Below, piece after piece: positions 57,740 to 64,000 of a stretch of DNA of 64,000 nt. The notes under the pieces were generated by a model, which ran no database searches, was not told where the DNA came from, and saw nothing but the letters and a program-made list of their open reading frames with translations. A program made the position numbers and the translations under genes. How positions within the stretch are numbered: position 1 is the first letter of the stretch; the number at the start of each line of letters is the position of its first letter. The DNA comes from Neorhizobium sp. SOG26 (lineage in GTDB: Bacteria; Pseudomonadota; Alphaproteobacteria; Rhizobiales; Rhizobiaceae), in assembly GCF_003491345.1 (NCBI RefSeq), contig NZ_CP025512.1, forward strand, positions 2,587,001 through 2,651,000, given 5' to 3'.

Positions 57740-57893
57740 GATATTTCCTCGTCGTCGGGGTTAACGAGTGTGGCGCATATGCGGCCTATATGGCCAAGCA
57801 ATGGCAAAGAAGATTGATTACGTCAATCAGGGCAGGCAGTATCAGCCGATGACGAGATTCATAACCGTGTGATTGAGAATTACAGGAAAGATT

Positions 57894-59057
57894 ATGCCAG
57901 TTTTGAACAGGGCTGCCGAACTCCAGGGTGAAGTGACGGAGTGGCGCAGACACCTTCACGAAAATCCGGAAATTCTTTACGAGGTCGAAAACACGGCCGC
58001 TTTCGTCGCCTCCAAGCTGAAAGAGTTCGGCGTCGATGAGGTTGTCACCGGTATCGGCCGCACCGGCGTCGTCGGGGTCATCCGCGGCAAGGGCCCCGGC
58101 AATCGCGTGATTGGCCTGCGGGCCGACATGGACGCCCTGCCGCTCAGCGAGATCACCGGCAAGCCCTGGTCATCCAAGATCGCCGGCAAGATGCATGCCT
58201 GCGGCCATGACGGGCATACCTCCATGCTGCTGGGTGCGGCGAAATACCTCGCCGAAACGCGCAACTTCAACGGCTCCGTTGCCGTCATCTTCCAGCCGGC
58301 CGAAGAAGGTGGCGCTGGCGCACTCGCGATGGTCGAAGACGGCATGATGGAGCGCTTCGGCATCGAGGAAGTCTACGGCATGCACAACATGCCGGGCATT
58401 CCGCTGGGACAGTTCGCGATCCGCAAGGGCGGCATCATGGCGGCCCCCGACCGCTTCACGATCGTCATCAAGGGGCGCGGCGGCCATGCGGCACAGCCGC
58501 ACAAGACGGTGGATCCCATCTTCATCGGTTCGCAGCTTGTCGGAAGTCTGCAGGCGATCGCCGGCCGCAATGCCGATCCGCTCCGCTCCGTGGTGGTTTC
58601 CGTCACCCGTTTCGATGCCGGCACGACGCACAACATCATCCCGGACGAGGCGACGCTGTGGGGCACGGTTCGCACCCATAACGAAGAAACCCGTGACCTC
58701 GCCGAAAACCGTCTTCGCCAGATCGTTGACGGCATCGTTGCCGCGCACGGCGCGGAAGCCACGATCGAATATCACCGCCAGTGCCCGGTCACCAGCAACC
58801 ACGACCAGGAAACGGAGCATGCCATCAAGGCCGCAACGGACGTCGTGGGTGCCGCCAATGTCGACCCTAACGTCGATCCCAGCATGGCCGGGGAAGACTT
58901 CGCCTTCATGCTGAACAGCCGGCCGGGCGCCTTCATCTTCATCGGCAACGGCGACACCGCGCCTCTCCACAACCCGCGCTACGACTTCGAGGACGAGGCG
59001 ATCTCCTACGGCATCTCGTACTGGGTGCGGCTGGTGGAACAGAGGCTGGCGGACTGA
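57894..59057 (+). CDS. M20 family amidohydrolase (hippurate hydrolase type)
   Basis: A 387-residue metallohydrolase. The dinuclear metal site is seen in MHACGHDGHTSMLLGAAKYL, QPAEEGGAGAL and MHNMPGIPLG, and a dimerisation domain follows near 185-300. It hydrolyses N-acyl or N-benzoyl amino acids; substrate unknown. AGGAAAG precedes the ATG. It is the last recognisable core gene before the tRNA-half and intron region. Confidence 0.88.
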   Translation: MPVLNRAAELQGEVTEWRRHLHENPEILYEVENTAAFVASKLKEFGVDEVVTGIGRTGVVGVIRGKGPGNRVIGLRADMDALPLSEITGKPWSSKIAGKMHACGHDGHTSMLLGAAKYLAETRNFNGSVAVIFQPAEEGGAGALAMVEDGMMERFGIEEVYGMHNMPGIPLGQFAIRKGGIMAAPDRFTIVIKGRGGHAAQPHKTVDPIFIGSQLVGSLQAIAGRNADPLRSVVVSVTRFDAGTTHNIIPDEATLWGTVRTHNEETRDLAENRLRQIVDGIVAAHGAEATIEYHRQCPVTSNHDQETEHAIKAATDVVGAANVDPNVDPSMAGEDFAFMLNSRPGAFIFIGNGDTAPLHNPRYDFEDEAISYGISYWVRLVEQRLAD

Positions 59058-59111
59058 CGGCCGGAAAACACTTGGCTTAAGCCGCCGGCTTTTGTATGGA
59101 AAGGCTCACGT

Positions 59112-59145
59112 GGTCCCATAGCTCAGCAGGATAGAGCGCTTTTTC
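59112..59145 (+). pseudogene. Orphan 5' half of a tRNA gene
   Basis: GGTCCCA (5' acceptor strand) is followed by TAGCTCAGCAGGATAGAGC (D-arm) and CGCTTTTTC, reaching the anticodon stem. No matching 3' acceptor TGGGACC or TTCGA T-loop follows within the window. The D-arm is identical for 19 bases to the tRNA-Arg gene at 59459. It is a tRNA cut in or near its anticodon loop, as left by an integrative element or deletion. Confidence 0.6.
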
Positions 59146-59146
59146 G

Positions 59147-59223
59147 GGTAGAAACTTTACCGACGTAGAAATTAAATAAGAGTTTCAGGTACTTAACTCG
59201 TGGTAAATTTACCGGAGCTGGTT
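59147..59223. repeat. Dyad-rich segment after the tRNA half
   Basis: GGTAGAAACTTTACC (59147-59161) and the perfect palindrome GGTAAATTTACC (59212-59223) flank GAAACT/AGTTTC inverted pieces. This AT-rich 77-base segment resembles a cluster of protein-binding sites such as an integrase arm region. Its role is inferred only. Confidence 0.4.
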
Positions 59224-59458
59224 TTCCGCTTGCTGGGATTTGGCACCTATATTAAGTTTCGAACAGGCCACCCGGTTGGCCTCCGTCCTTTGGGCGCAAG
59301 GAGCCGTCGCACCATCCGGAACATCTCGCCCTTCTTCTAGTACCGTGATGACGGCCCCAGCGACAGAGGGTCGAAGTCCACCTATGCCGCTGCCCTTGAT
59401 AATATTTGCGTTGATCCAGGCGCATCTATCGGTTATTCGGTCGGTTGCAGATGGATCT
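59224..59458. other. No recognisable gene
   Basis: Frames are open in both directions but carry no known motif, ribosome site or repeats. It probably is decayed mobile DNA between the tRNA half and the intact split tRNA. Confidence 0.4.
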
Positions 59459-59755
59459 GTTCACGTAGCTCAGCAGGATAGAGCATGCGATTCCTGGTTA
59501 ACAATTGGGGGCTGTAGTCCGAAAGGGTACAGTCGATCTGCTCAAATTCGGGGAACGCTTCGCTGCACTCCAGCATGCCAATCCCGAGCCAAGCTCCGGA
59601 GCGATCCGGTGAAGGTGTAGAGACTGGATGGGCAGGACCTAAAGACTTCGGTCCAGGGTCAAGGGACAGTCCAGACCACGAACGCGAGAGCGGCGGCGAA
59701 AGCCGAAGTGGTATGAATCGCAGGGTCGGAGGTTCGAATCCTCTCGTGAACACCA
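59459..59755 (+). tRNA. tRNA-Arg(CCT) split by a group I intron
   Basis: Exon 1 (59459-59495) and exon 2 (59716-59755) join to a 77-nt tRNA with encoded CCA. Acceptor GTTCACG pairs with CGTGAAC; the D-arm is GCTC/GAGC, the anticodon stem TGCGA/TCGCA, the loop TTCCTAA with anticodon CCT, and the T-loop TTCGAAT. The intron lies directly 3' of the anticodon. A self-splicing intron at this place is known in Agrobacterium tRNA-Arg(CCU). Confidence 0.92.
59496..59715 (+). ncRNA. Group I self-splicing intron (220 nt, IC3-like)
   Basis: The 5' exon ends in T, and the intron ends in G, as in group I. An internal guide GGGGG (about 59507-59511) can pair with TTCCT, with T-G at the splice site. Core elements are visible: P near 59543-59556 (AAATTCGGGGAACG), Q at 59580-59593 (AATCCCGAGCCAAG), R near 59611-59632 (GGTGTAGAGACTGG) and S near 59661-59677 (AAGGGACAGTCCAGACC). 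There is no endonuclease ORF. Confidence 0.88.
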
Positions 59756-59797
59756 TTTGTCTGCAGGATTCAGCAGACGTCGCCGACCTCACGTTCG

Positions 59798-60211
59798 CTA
59801 GGGCGGCGGAGGACGTGGTCCAAGCTGCACTCGGGCAGGGGCCGCATCGGGAGCAACACTTTGTGGGGGCACCTCCTCGCGAGCTCGAACCCGCGGAGAA
59901 GGTTTAGTCGCCTCCACTTCGCGTTCCGGCATTATGTCCCGCAGCAATTTCCACTGGCGCGGCAGAAATCGACTGTGGCTTCGCGAACGTTTCCTGGGCT
60001 GCCACCGCGCGAGCAAGCAGGTGCTTCGCGCGGGAACATCCCGGAGTTTCGGTTCTACTACCATGACCTTAAGGAAGGCGGCGTCCTCCTTCTTGGCGTG
60101 GAACATATGTTCAAGGTCGGCTATCTTCAGTTGCAAGTATGGCCGTTTGCCATTTGGTGCGTCTCGCTTCTCCGTCGGCCAGTGGCCTGATGAGGAATTA
60201 AGTATGCTCAA
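59798..60211 (-). CDS. Hypothetical protein, probably decayed
   Basis: A 137-residue frame whose N-terminal part (YLQLKIADLEHMFHAKKEDA, then ARSTCLLAR) looks like real helical protein, while the C-terminal half turns Arg/Pro-rich as in out-of-frame DNA. It may be a frameshifted remnant. No family recognised. Confidence 0.3.
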   Translation of the reverse strand: MSILNSSSGHWPTEKRDAPNGKRPYLQLKIADLEHMFHAKKEDAAFLKVMVVEPKLRDVPARSTCLLARWQPRKRSRSHSRFLPRQWKLLRDIMPEREVEATKPSPRVRAREEVPPQSVAPDAAPARVQLGPRPPPP

Positions 60212-60765
60212 GCGCCTGGAGCTTGTCTCTGGAGCTTCGTCATTGTCTACGTGTGAGCAATGACTGCAGCTCCGCGTTCAAATGCGCGAAAGAAGAAATT
60301 ATGCGTCCAACCCTCCCTGAGTCTCAATGTCGGGCCGGGAGAAGGCCACCACACCATCACCTGAGGCCTGCGGCTGCCCCATCGTCTCCATCTCCGCTTC
60401 AGGCACCACAGCCATCACCATGTGGATGTACTCACGTTCAGGACCATGAGGATCCTTTTCATATCGCTCGCACGTCGACACGGAGTACCGGATCCAGCCA
60501 CGAGCTCGAGAAGGGTACGCAGACCTGCTGGGAGCAAAGCTGCTTTGATTGGGACTGCTGAATGTAGTCGATTGGCAAGGGAACCCCCGTGGCGTCTCAA
60601 TTCGATGGTCGCAGGAACGAGACCTGAATCCACATGCGCTGCGCAGGAGTTGGCGTCACTGCGAAATGCACGCTGAGAAAGCATCAAGCGTCGCGACAAG
60701 AGCGTAACCGATGTTCTGCCCCCACGTTGCCTGCAGCCGCCTGATCTGAGATCGACATTCCATGG
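60212..60765. other. Decayed region, no assignable gene
   Basis: One minus-strand frame at 60299-60481 (60 codons, containing MVMAVVPEAEMETMGQPQAS) has protein-like composition and could be a remnant, but its start has no ribosome site. A further minus-strand stretch at 60415-60699 is Arg/Leu-rich. Nothing here can be named. Confidence 0.35.
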
Positions 60766-61122
60766 ATGAAGAACGGGAGTTTGTCCATGGAGACTACATT
60801 AGAGTTTCTCACAACCAGGAAGCCGGGACGTGAGGTTCACCGACATTGGCCGGACGAGGTCAAGGCGAAGATTGTTTCGGAAAGCTTGAGGCCTGGCACG
60901 ACAGTCAATGAAGTTGCGCAGCGCTATGGATTGCGAGCCAACAGCCTTTCCACATGGCGGACGATGGCGCGGCAGGGCAAGCTGATGTTGCCAGAGCCAG
61001 AAGACGCGGTCGAGTTCGCGGCCATGGTCATCAATACGCCATTGCCGGAGCTGCCGACGGTAAAGGCTGCTACGAGCCCCGAGATCGTCGTAGGCCCAGT
61101 CACCATCCGTCTTGAGGAATGA
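60766..61122 (+). CDS. IS66-family TnpA-like protein
   Basis: The 118-residue protein has the helix-turn-helix region HWPDEVKAKIVSESLRPGTT and VAQRYGLRANSLSTWR of IS66 TnpA accessory proteins. ATG 60766 or 60787 may be the start. The downstream genes tnpB and most of tnpC are missing; the C-terminal end of TnpC follows with a four-base overlap. Confidence 0.8.
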   Translation: MKNGSLSMETTLEFLTTRKPGREVHRHWPDEVKAKIVSESLRPGTTVNEVAQRYGLRANSLSTWRTMARQGKLMLPEPEDAVEFAAMVINTPLPELPTVKAATSPEIVVGPVTIRLEE

Positions 61123-61235
61123 TCGATCCGCTGGCCTATTTGACTGCGACGCTCACCGCCATCGTCAAAGGCCACAGGCAGAGTTGCATCGATGAGATTT
61201 TGCCGTGGCATTATTCGGGACGAACAAACGGCTGA
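61119..61235 (+). pseudogene. IS66 TnpC transposase, C-terminal remnant
   Basis: Thirty-eight codons read DPLAYLTATLTAIVKGH and CIDEILPWHYSG, the extreme C-terminus of IS66 TnpC. It is joined directly to the tnpA stop, so roughly 2 kb of the element (tnpB and most of tnpC) have been deleted. Confidence 0.75.
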
Positions 61236-61270
61236 AGTCTGCTGTCGGCCCAAAGCGGACAATAAGGTCA

Positions 61271-61792
61271 CTATTCGCAACAGGCGTTGCTGACCGAATG
61301 GCCGCGACACTGAACCTCTTCTGCTGATCTCTCAGCCAGCCATCGGTCACGCGGCTTGCAACTGGCAGCTCTTGGCACCAGTGTCACCGCCAGAACGCCT
61401 TCACTCGTCGAAGGTTCGTCGGCGCAAAACAACTGCATCGGGCGCATGCCGTCGGAAACTTCAAACGTCAGTTTTGCCTCGGCCGGGAGGCGAACGTGCT
61501 GGGACACTTTCCTGACGATCGCGCTGAACTTACCCGCGGTCATGTGGGTCCGGTCCCTCTCGTCAACATCCCATAGCTGGACGAAGATTTCCGCCCACGC
61601 TTCTGGATTGGCTCCGCAATCCAACGCGGAAAAGTGACCCGCTTTCACCTCGGTGACATGGTAACCGGACTTGATCGCTCGCCCCTCGTAGCTGAACACG
61701 AGCGGAAGGTCATGGTTGGCGGCGGTCAGTTCGAGCAACCTCCCGAGAGTAATGTCGCCCGTGTGGGAAATGCTCTTGCCGCTCGTATCCAT
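61271..61792 (-). CDS. DUF6428 family protein
   Basis: A 173-residue protein with the family pattern GDITLGRLLELTAANHDLPL, SYEGRAIKSGYHVTEVKAG and DCGANPEAWAEIFVQLW. DUF6428 genes sit in arsenic-resistance clusters and diverge from arsR, as here; their function is unknown. GGAGGAG lies before ATG 61792. The last 30 residues (Cys/Ser/Arg-rich) may be a late frameshifted extension. Confidence 0.75.
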   Translation of the reverse strand: MDTSGKSISHTGDITLGRLLELTAANHDLPLVFSYEGRAIKSGYHVTEVKAGHFSALDCGANPEAWAEIFVQLWDVDERDRTHMTAGKFSAIVRKVSQHVRLPAEAKLTFEVSDGMRPMQLFCADEPSTSEGVLAVTLVPRAASCKPRDRWLAERSAEEVQCRGHSVSNACCE

Positions 61793-61817
61793 CTGCGTTA
61801 CTCCTCCAATTCAATGT

Positions 61818-61833
61818 TTCAAGGATCGTTGAA
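61818..61833 (+). promoter_or_regulatory. Candidate ArsR operator
   Basis: TTCAA-N6-TTGAA lies three bases before the arsR ATG and overlaps its ribosome site; another ATTCAA occurs at 61809-61814. Spacing and sequence fit ArsR/SmtB-type dyads. Binding would block both arsR and the divergent DUF6428 gene. Confidence 0.6.
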
Positions 61834-61835
61834 TC

Positions 61836-62201
61836 ATGGATGATCGTCAAGCCCTCGCGTCCTTTGCGGCGCTCTCACAGGAGACCCGCCTCCAAGTCGT
61901 TCGCACCCTCGTTGTTGCTGGGCCCGATGGCCTTGCCGCAGGTTCGATCGCCGAGCGCGTGGGCGTTTCGCCGTCGAACCTCAGCTTCCATCTCAAGGAA
62001 CTGGACCATGCGGGCCTGATCTCCCAGCGACGTGAGTCGCGATCCATCGTCTACAGCGCAAGCTATGAGGCACTAGCCAACCTCGTGAAGTTCCTGATGG
62101 AAGACTGCTGTTCGGGTCATCCCGGCATCCGGGCTTCACTCGAGCGTTCCGGAGATTGTTGCACCGGAACGACGGCTGACAAGGATGCGACCGTTGCGTG
62201 A
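61836..62201 (+). CDS. arsR: ArsR-family metalloregulator
   Basis: A 121-residue winged-helix repressor: ALSQETRLQVVRTLVVAGP, the recognition helix VSPSNLSFHLKELDHAGL, and a C-terminal Cys pair in MEDCCSGH plus GDCCTG, which could bind As(III). It starts beside an operator-like dyad and overlaps the MFS gene by 17 bases, so repressor and pump are co-expressed. Confidence 0.88.
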   Translation: MDDRQALASFAALSQETRLQVVRTLVVAGPDGLAAGSIAERVGVSPSNLSFHLKELDHAGLISQRRESRSIVYSASYEALANLVKFLMEDCCSGHPGIRASLERSGDCCTGTTADKDATVA

Positions 62202-63417
62202 CATCAAAGTCCCTGCGAGCATCGTGTCGGCGCTCGGCCTGACGCAGATCATCGGATACGGCACTCTCTACTACACGTTCTCTATCCTGTCCCCGGCGAT
62301 CGCCGAAGACCTTGGCCTGAGCCTCGAATGGGTCTTCGGCGTCTTCTCGTTGTCGCTCTTCGTAGGCGGACTGTCCGCGCCGTTCATCGGCCGACAGATG
62401 GACAGGATCGGAGCCGCGACGGTGATGACGGCCGGATCGGCCATAGCGGCGGCCACGCTTGCGGTATGTGCATGGTCGCCTTCCGTCGCCGTCTTCGCTC
62501 TGGCGATCGTCATGCTGGAGATATCCTCCGGCATGGTGCAATATCAGGCGGCGTTCGCGGCGCTCGTCGAAAACGAGCCAAGGACAGCATCGAGGAGCAT
62601 CACCTATCTGACCCTGATCGGCGGCTTCGCGTCGACGATCTTCTGGCCCATCTCGGCGGCGCTCAGCGGCTTTCTCACCTGGCGGGAAATCTACCTGGTG
62701 TTCGCCGCCCTGAACCTCTTCGTGTGCATGCCGTTGCACTTCTGGATCATGTACGTCGGCAAGGCCGCGTCTCGCCTGGAACCTAACAGGACGCCGAATG
62801 TCGTCGTCGGCGCTCTTCCACCCGAAGCTCGCCGGCGGGGCATGATCCTGGTCTCCTTCGCCTTTGCCGTCCTTGGCTTCACTCTGGCCGCCATCCTTGC
62901 CCACATGGTGCCGATGCTCGGAACGCTTGGCTTTGGCACAATGGCCGTCGTGGTCGGATCGATCTTTGGCCCCTCGCAGGTTGCCAGCCGTCTGATCAAC
63001 ATGATTTTCGGCACGAGGCTTTCGCCGCCCATGCTCGCGGTGATTTCCGCCTTGCTCATAGTCCTCGGCGTCATGACCCTGGGACTATCGGGCGACTGGC
63101 TTCCGGGCGCGGTCGTCTTCGCAATCTGCCTTGGCCTTGGTTCGGGCATCAACAGCATCGCGCAGGGTAGCCTGCCGCTGTACCTGTTCGGCTCGGACGG
63201 CTATGGCGCGGTAACGGGCAAGATGGCGGCGGCTCGCCTCGCCGTGGGGGCCGCTGCGCCGTTCGTATTTGCGACGGCGATGCAGAACCTCGGCATCGGG
63301 ACCGCACTGGCCTTGAACGCGGCGCTTGGTCTCGTGGGGGTTATCGCCTTCGTGGTCGTCGCGACATCGACGCGACGCCCAAGGACAACGGCCTCCCGGG
63401 TGTCAGATCGACTTTAG
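62185..63417 (+). CDS. MFS transporter of the ars cluster (ArsK-like)
   Basis: A 410-residue transporter of 12 helices, with the MFS loop [19 protein letters not shown]. It follows arsR with overlap and precedes arsH in opposite orientation. An MFS pump in this place has been described as the arsenite exporter ArsK in Agrobacterium; this identity is inferred from context, not proven. The 3' end overlaps the convergent arsH by 15 bases. Confidence 0.75.
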   Translation: MRPLRDIKVPASIVSALGLTQIIGYGTLYYTFSILSPAIAEDLGLSLEWVFGVFSLSLFVGGLSAPFIGRQMDRIGAATVMTAGSAIAAATLAVCAWSPSVAVFALAIVMLEISSGMVQYQAAFAALVENEPRTASRSITYLTLIGGFASTIFWPISAALSGFLTWREIYLVFAALNLFVCMPLHFWIMYVGKAASRLEPNRTPNVVVGALPPEARRRGMILVSFAFAVLGFTLAAILAHMVPMLGTLGFGTMAVVVGSIFGPSQVASRLINMIFGTRLSPPMLAVISALLIVLGVMTLGLSGDWLPGAVVFAICLGLGSGINSIAQGSLPLYLFGSDGYGAVTGKMAAARLAVGAAAPFVFATAMQNLGIGTALALNAALGLVGVIAFVVVATSTRRPRTTASRVSDRL

Positions 63418-64000
63418 TGAGACACGCTGCTCTAGCTTGGCCGCCTCTTCTTTTCGCTCGCTGTAGCGATCGGTCAGATAAGGCGACGCATCCCGGGTCA
63501 GGATCGTGAACTTTACCAGTTCCTCACAGACGTCGACGACCCGGTCGTAGAACGACGACGGCTTCATCCGGCCTTCGGCGTCGAACTCCTGGAAGGCCTT
63601 GGCTACGGATGATTGGTTCGGGATGGTGATCATCCTCATCCAACGCCCGAGGATACGAAGCTGACTGACCGCGTTGAACGACTGCGACCCTCCCGAGACC
63701 TGCATGACCGCCAGGGTCTTTCCCTGCGTCGGTCGCACCGATCCGACAGCCAATGGAATCCAGTCAATCTGGGACTTCATCACGCCGGTCATCGCACCAT
63801 GGCGCTCGGGACTGACCCACACCTGGCCCTCGGACCATTCGGAGAGCTCACGGAGTTCCTGCACCTTGGGATGGCTAGCGGGAGCTTCGTCCGGGAGCGG
63901 AAGTCCCTTCGGATCGAAGACGCGAACCTCGCAACCGAAATGCTCAAGCAAGCGCTGGGCCTCGAATGCGAGCAGTCTGCTGTACGATACCTCACGAAGC
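63403..64000 (-). CDS. arsH: ArsH-type NADPH:FMN reductase, partial at window end
   Basis: The gene runs off the right edge of the window; about 199 codons are visible. Motifs [19 protein letters not shown] and [19 protein letters not shown] are the FMN-binding segments of ArsH, with [13 protein letters not shown] just inside the window. ArsH oxidises trivalent organoarsenicals. The start codon is outside the window; the frame is open to the edge. Confidence 0.85.
   Translation of the reverse strand, partial: LREVSYSRLLAFEAQRLLEHFGCEVRVFDPKGLPLPDEAPASHPKVQELRELSEWSEGQVWVSPERHGAMTGVMKSQIDWIPLAVGSVRPTQGKTLAVMQVSGGSQSFNAVSQLRILGRWMRMITIPNQSSVAKAFQEFDAEGRMKPSSFYDRVVDVCEELVKFTILTRDASPYLTDRYSERKEEAAKLEQRVSLKSI

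Overview
The window is a chromosomal segment of an alphaproteobacterium of the Rhizobiaceae (Rhizobium/Agrobacterium/Ciceribacter type). This is inferred from the high GC content, the gene neighbourhoods (ftsEX-ydcF-plsC, tyrC-hisC, cobST with a J-domain gene, aroK-aroB-corC, tlpA opposite argH-lptM-lysA, etfBA) and families typical of rhizobia (TIGR02302/DUF4175, DUF2125, CpdR). A syntenic core of about 47 kb (11.6-59.06 kb) lies between two mobile, decayed regions.

Left accessory region (1-11.5 kb): small phage-type genes (Cys-rich protein, DUF1515-like membrane coiled coil), a tyrosine integrase broken by one frameshift, an Rmf/CrpP-like microprotein, a fatty-acid desaturase with a small basic protein, rhizobial hypothetical genes, a complete IS21-family element (5807-8300) between two unrelated 5'-truncated genes (DUF1488 and GT61), an IS3-family element with a frameshifted orfB, and a phage mosaic in which an integrase C-terminus reads into tail-tube and tape-measure fragments. 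A 16-bp direct repeat (1313-1328 and 11487-11502) may mark the ends of this island.

Core region: a phytanoyl-CoA-dioxygenase-like gene; a cluster of very small genes (12.8-13.9 kb) with three related single-span membrane microproteins and a second Rmf/CrpP-like protein; dsbB, HNH nuclease, AlkA-type glycosylase, gluQ, yihY, SDR, HIG1-like protein, cobalamin adenosyltransferase, rhomboid; etfBA and hydroxybutyryl-CoA dehydrogenase (electron transfer and fatty acid/PHB metabolism); tlpA / argH-lptM-lysA; the DUF4175 protein; cpdR, hpt, ftsEX, ydcF, plsC; tyrC-hisC; gloB and a DUF985 cupin; rpmB; a VUT-family queuosine precursor transporter behind a preQ1-I-like riboswitch; cobST (aerobic cobalt chelatase); bolA, corC, aroBK; xerD, accA, an L,D-transpeptidase, tusA, a COG0523 GTPase with a His-rich loop, a DD-carboxypeptidase and an M20 amidohydrolase.

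Right accessory region (59.06-64 kb): an orphan 5' half of a tRNA gene, a dyad-rich segment, then a tRNA-Arg(CCT) gene split after its anticodon by a 220-nt group I intron with recognisable P, Q, R and S elements. Beyond lie about 1 kb of decayed DNA, an IS66 deletion derivative and an arsenic-type cluster (DUF6428, arsR with a TTCAA-N6-TTGAA operator, MFS efflux pump, arsH running off the window).

Strongest leads: the intron-split tRNA beside a broken tRNA half, the microprotein family near 13 kb, the preQ1-type switch that pairs with the start codon, the GluQRS lacking its usual zinc cysteines, and the IS21 junction that fuses two truncated genes.
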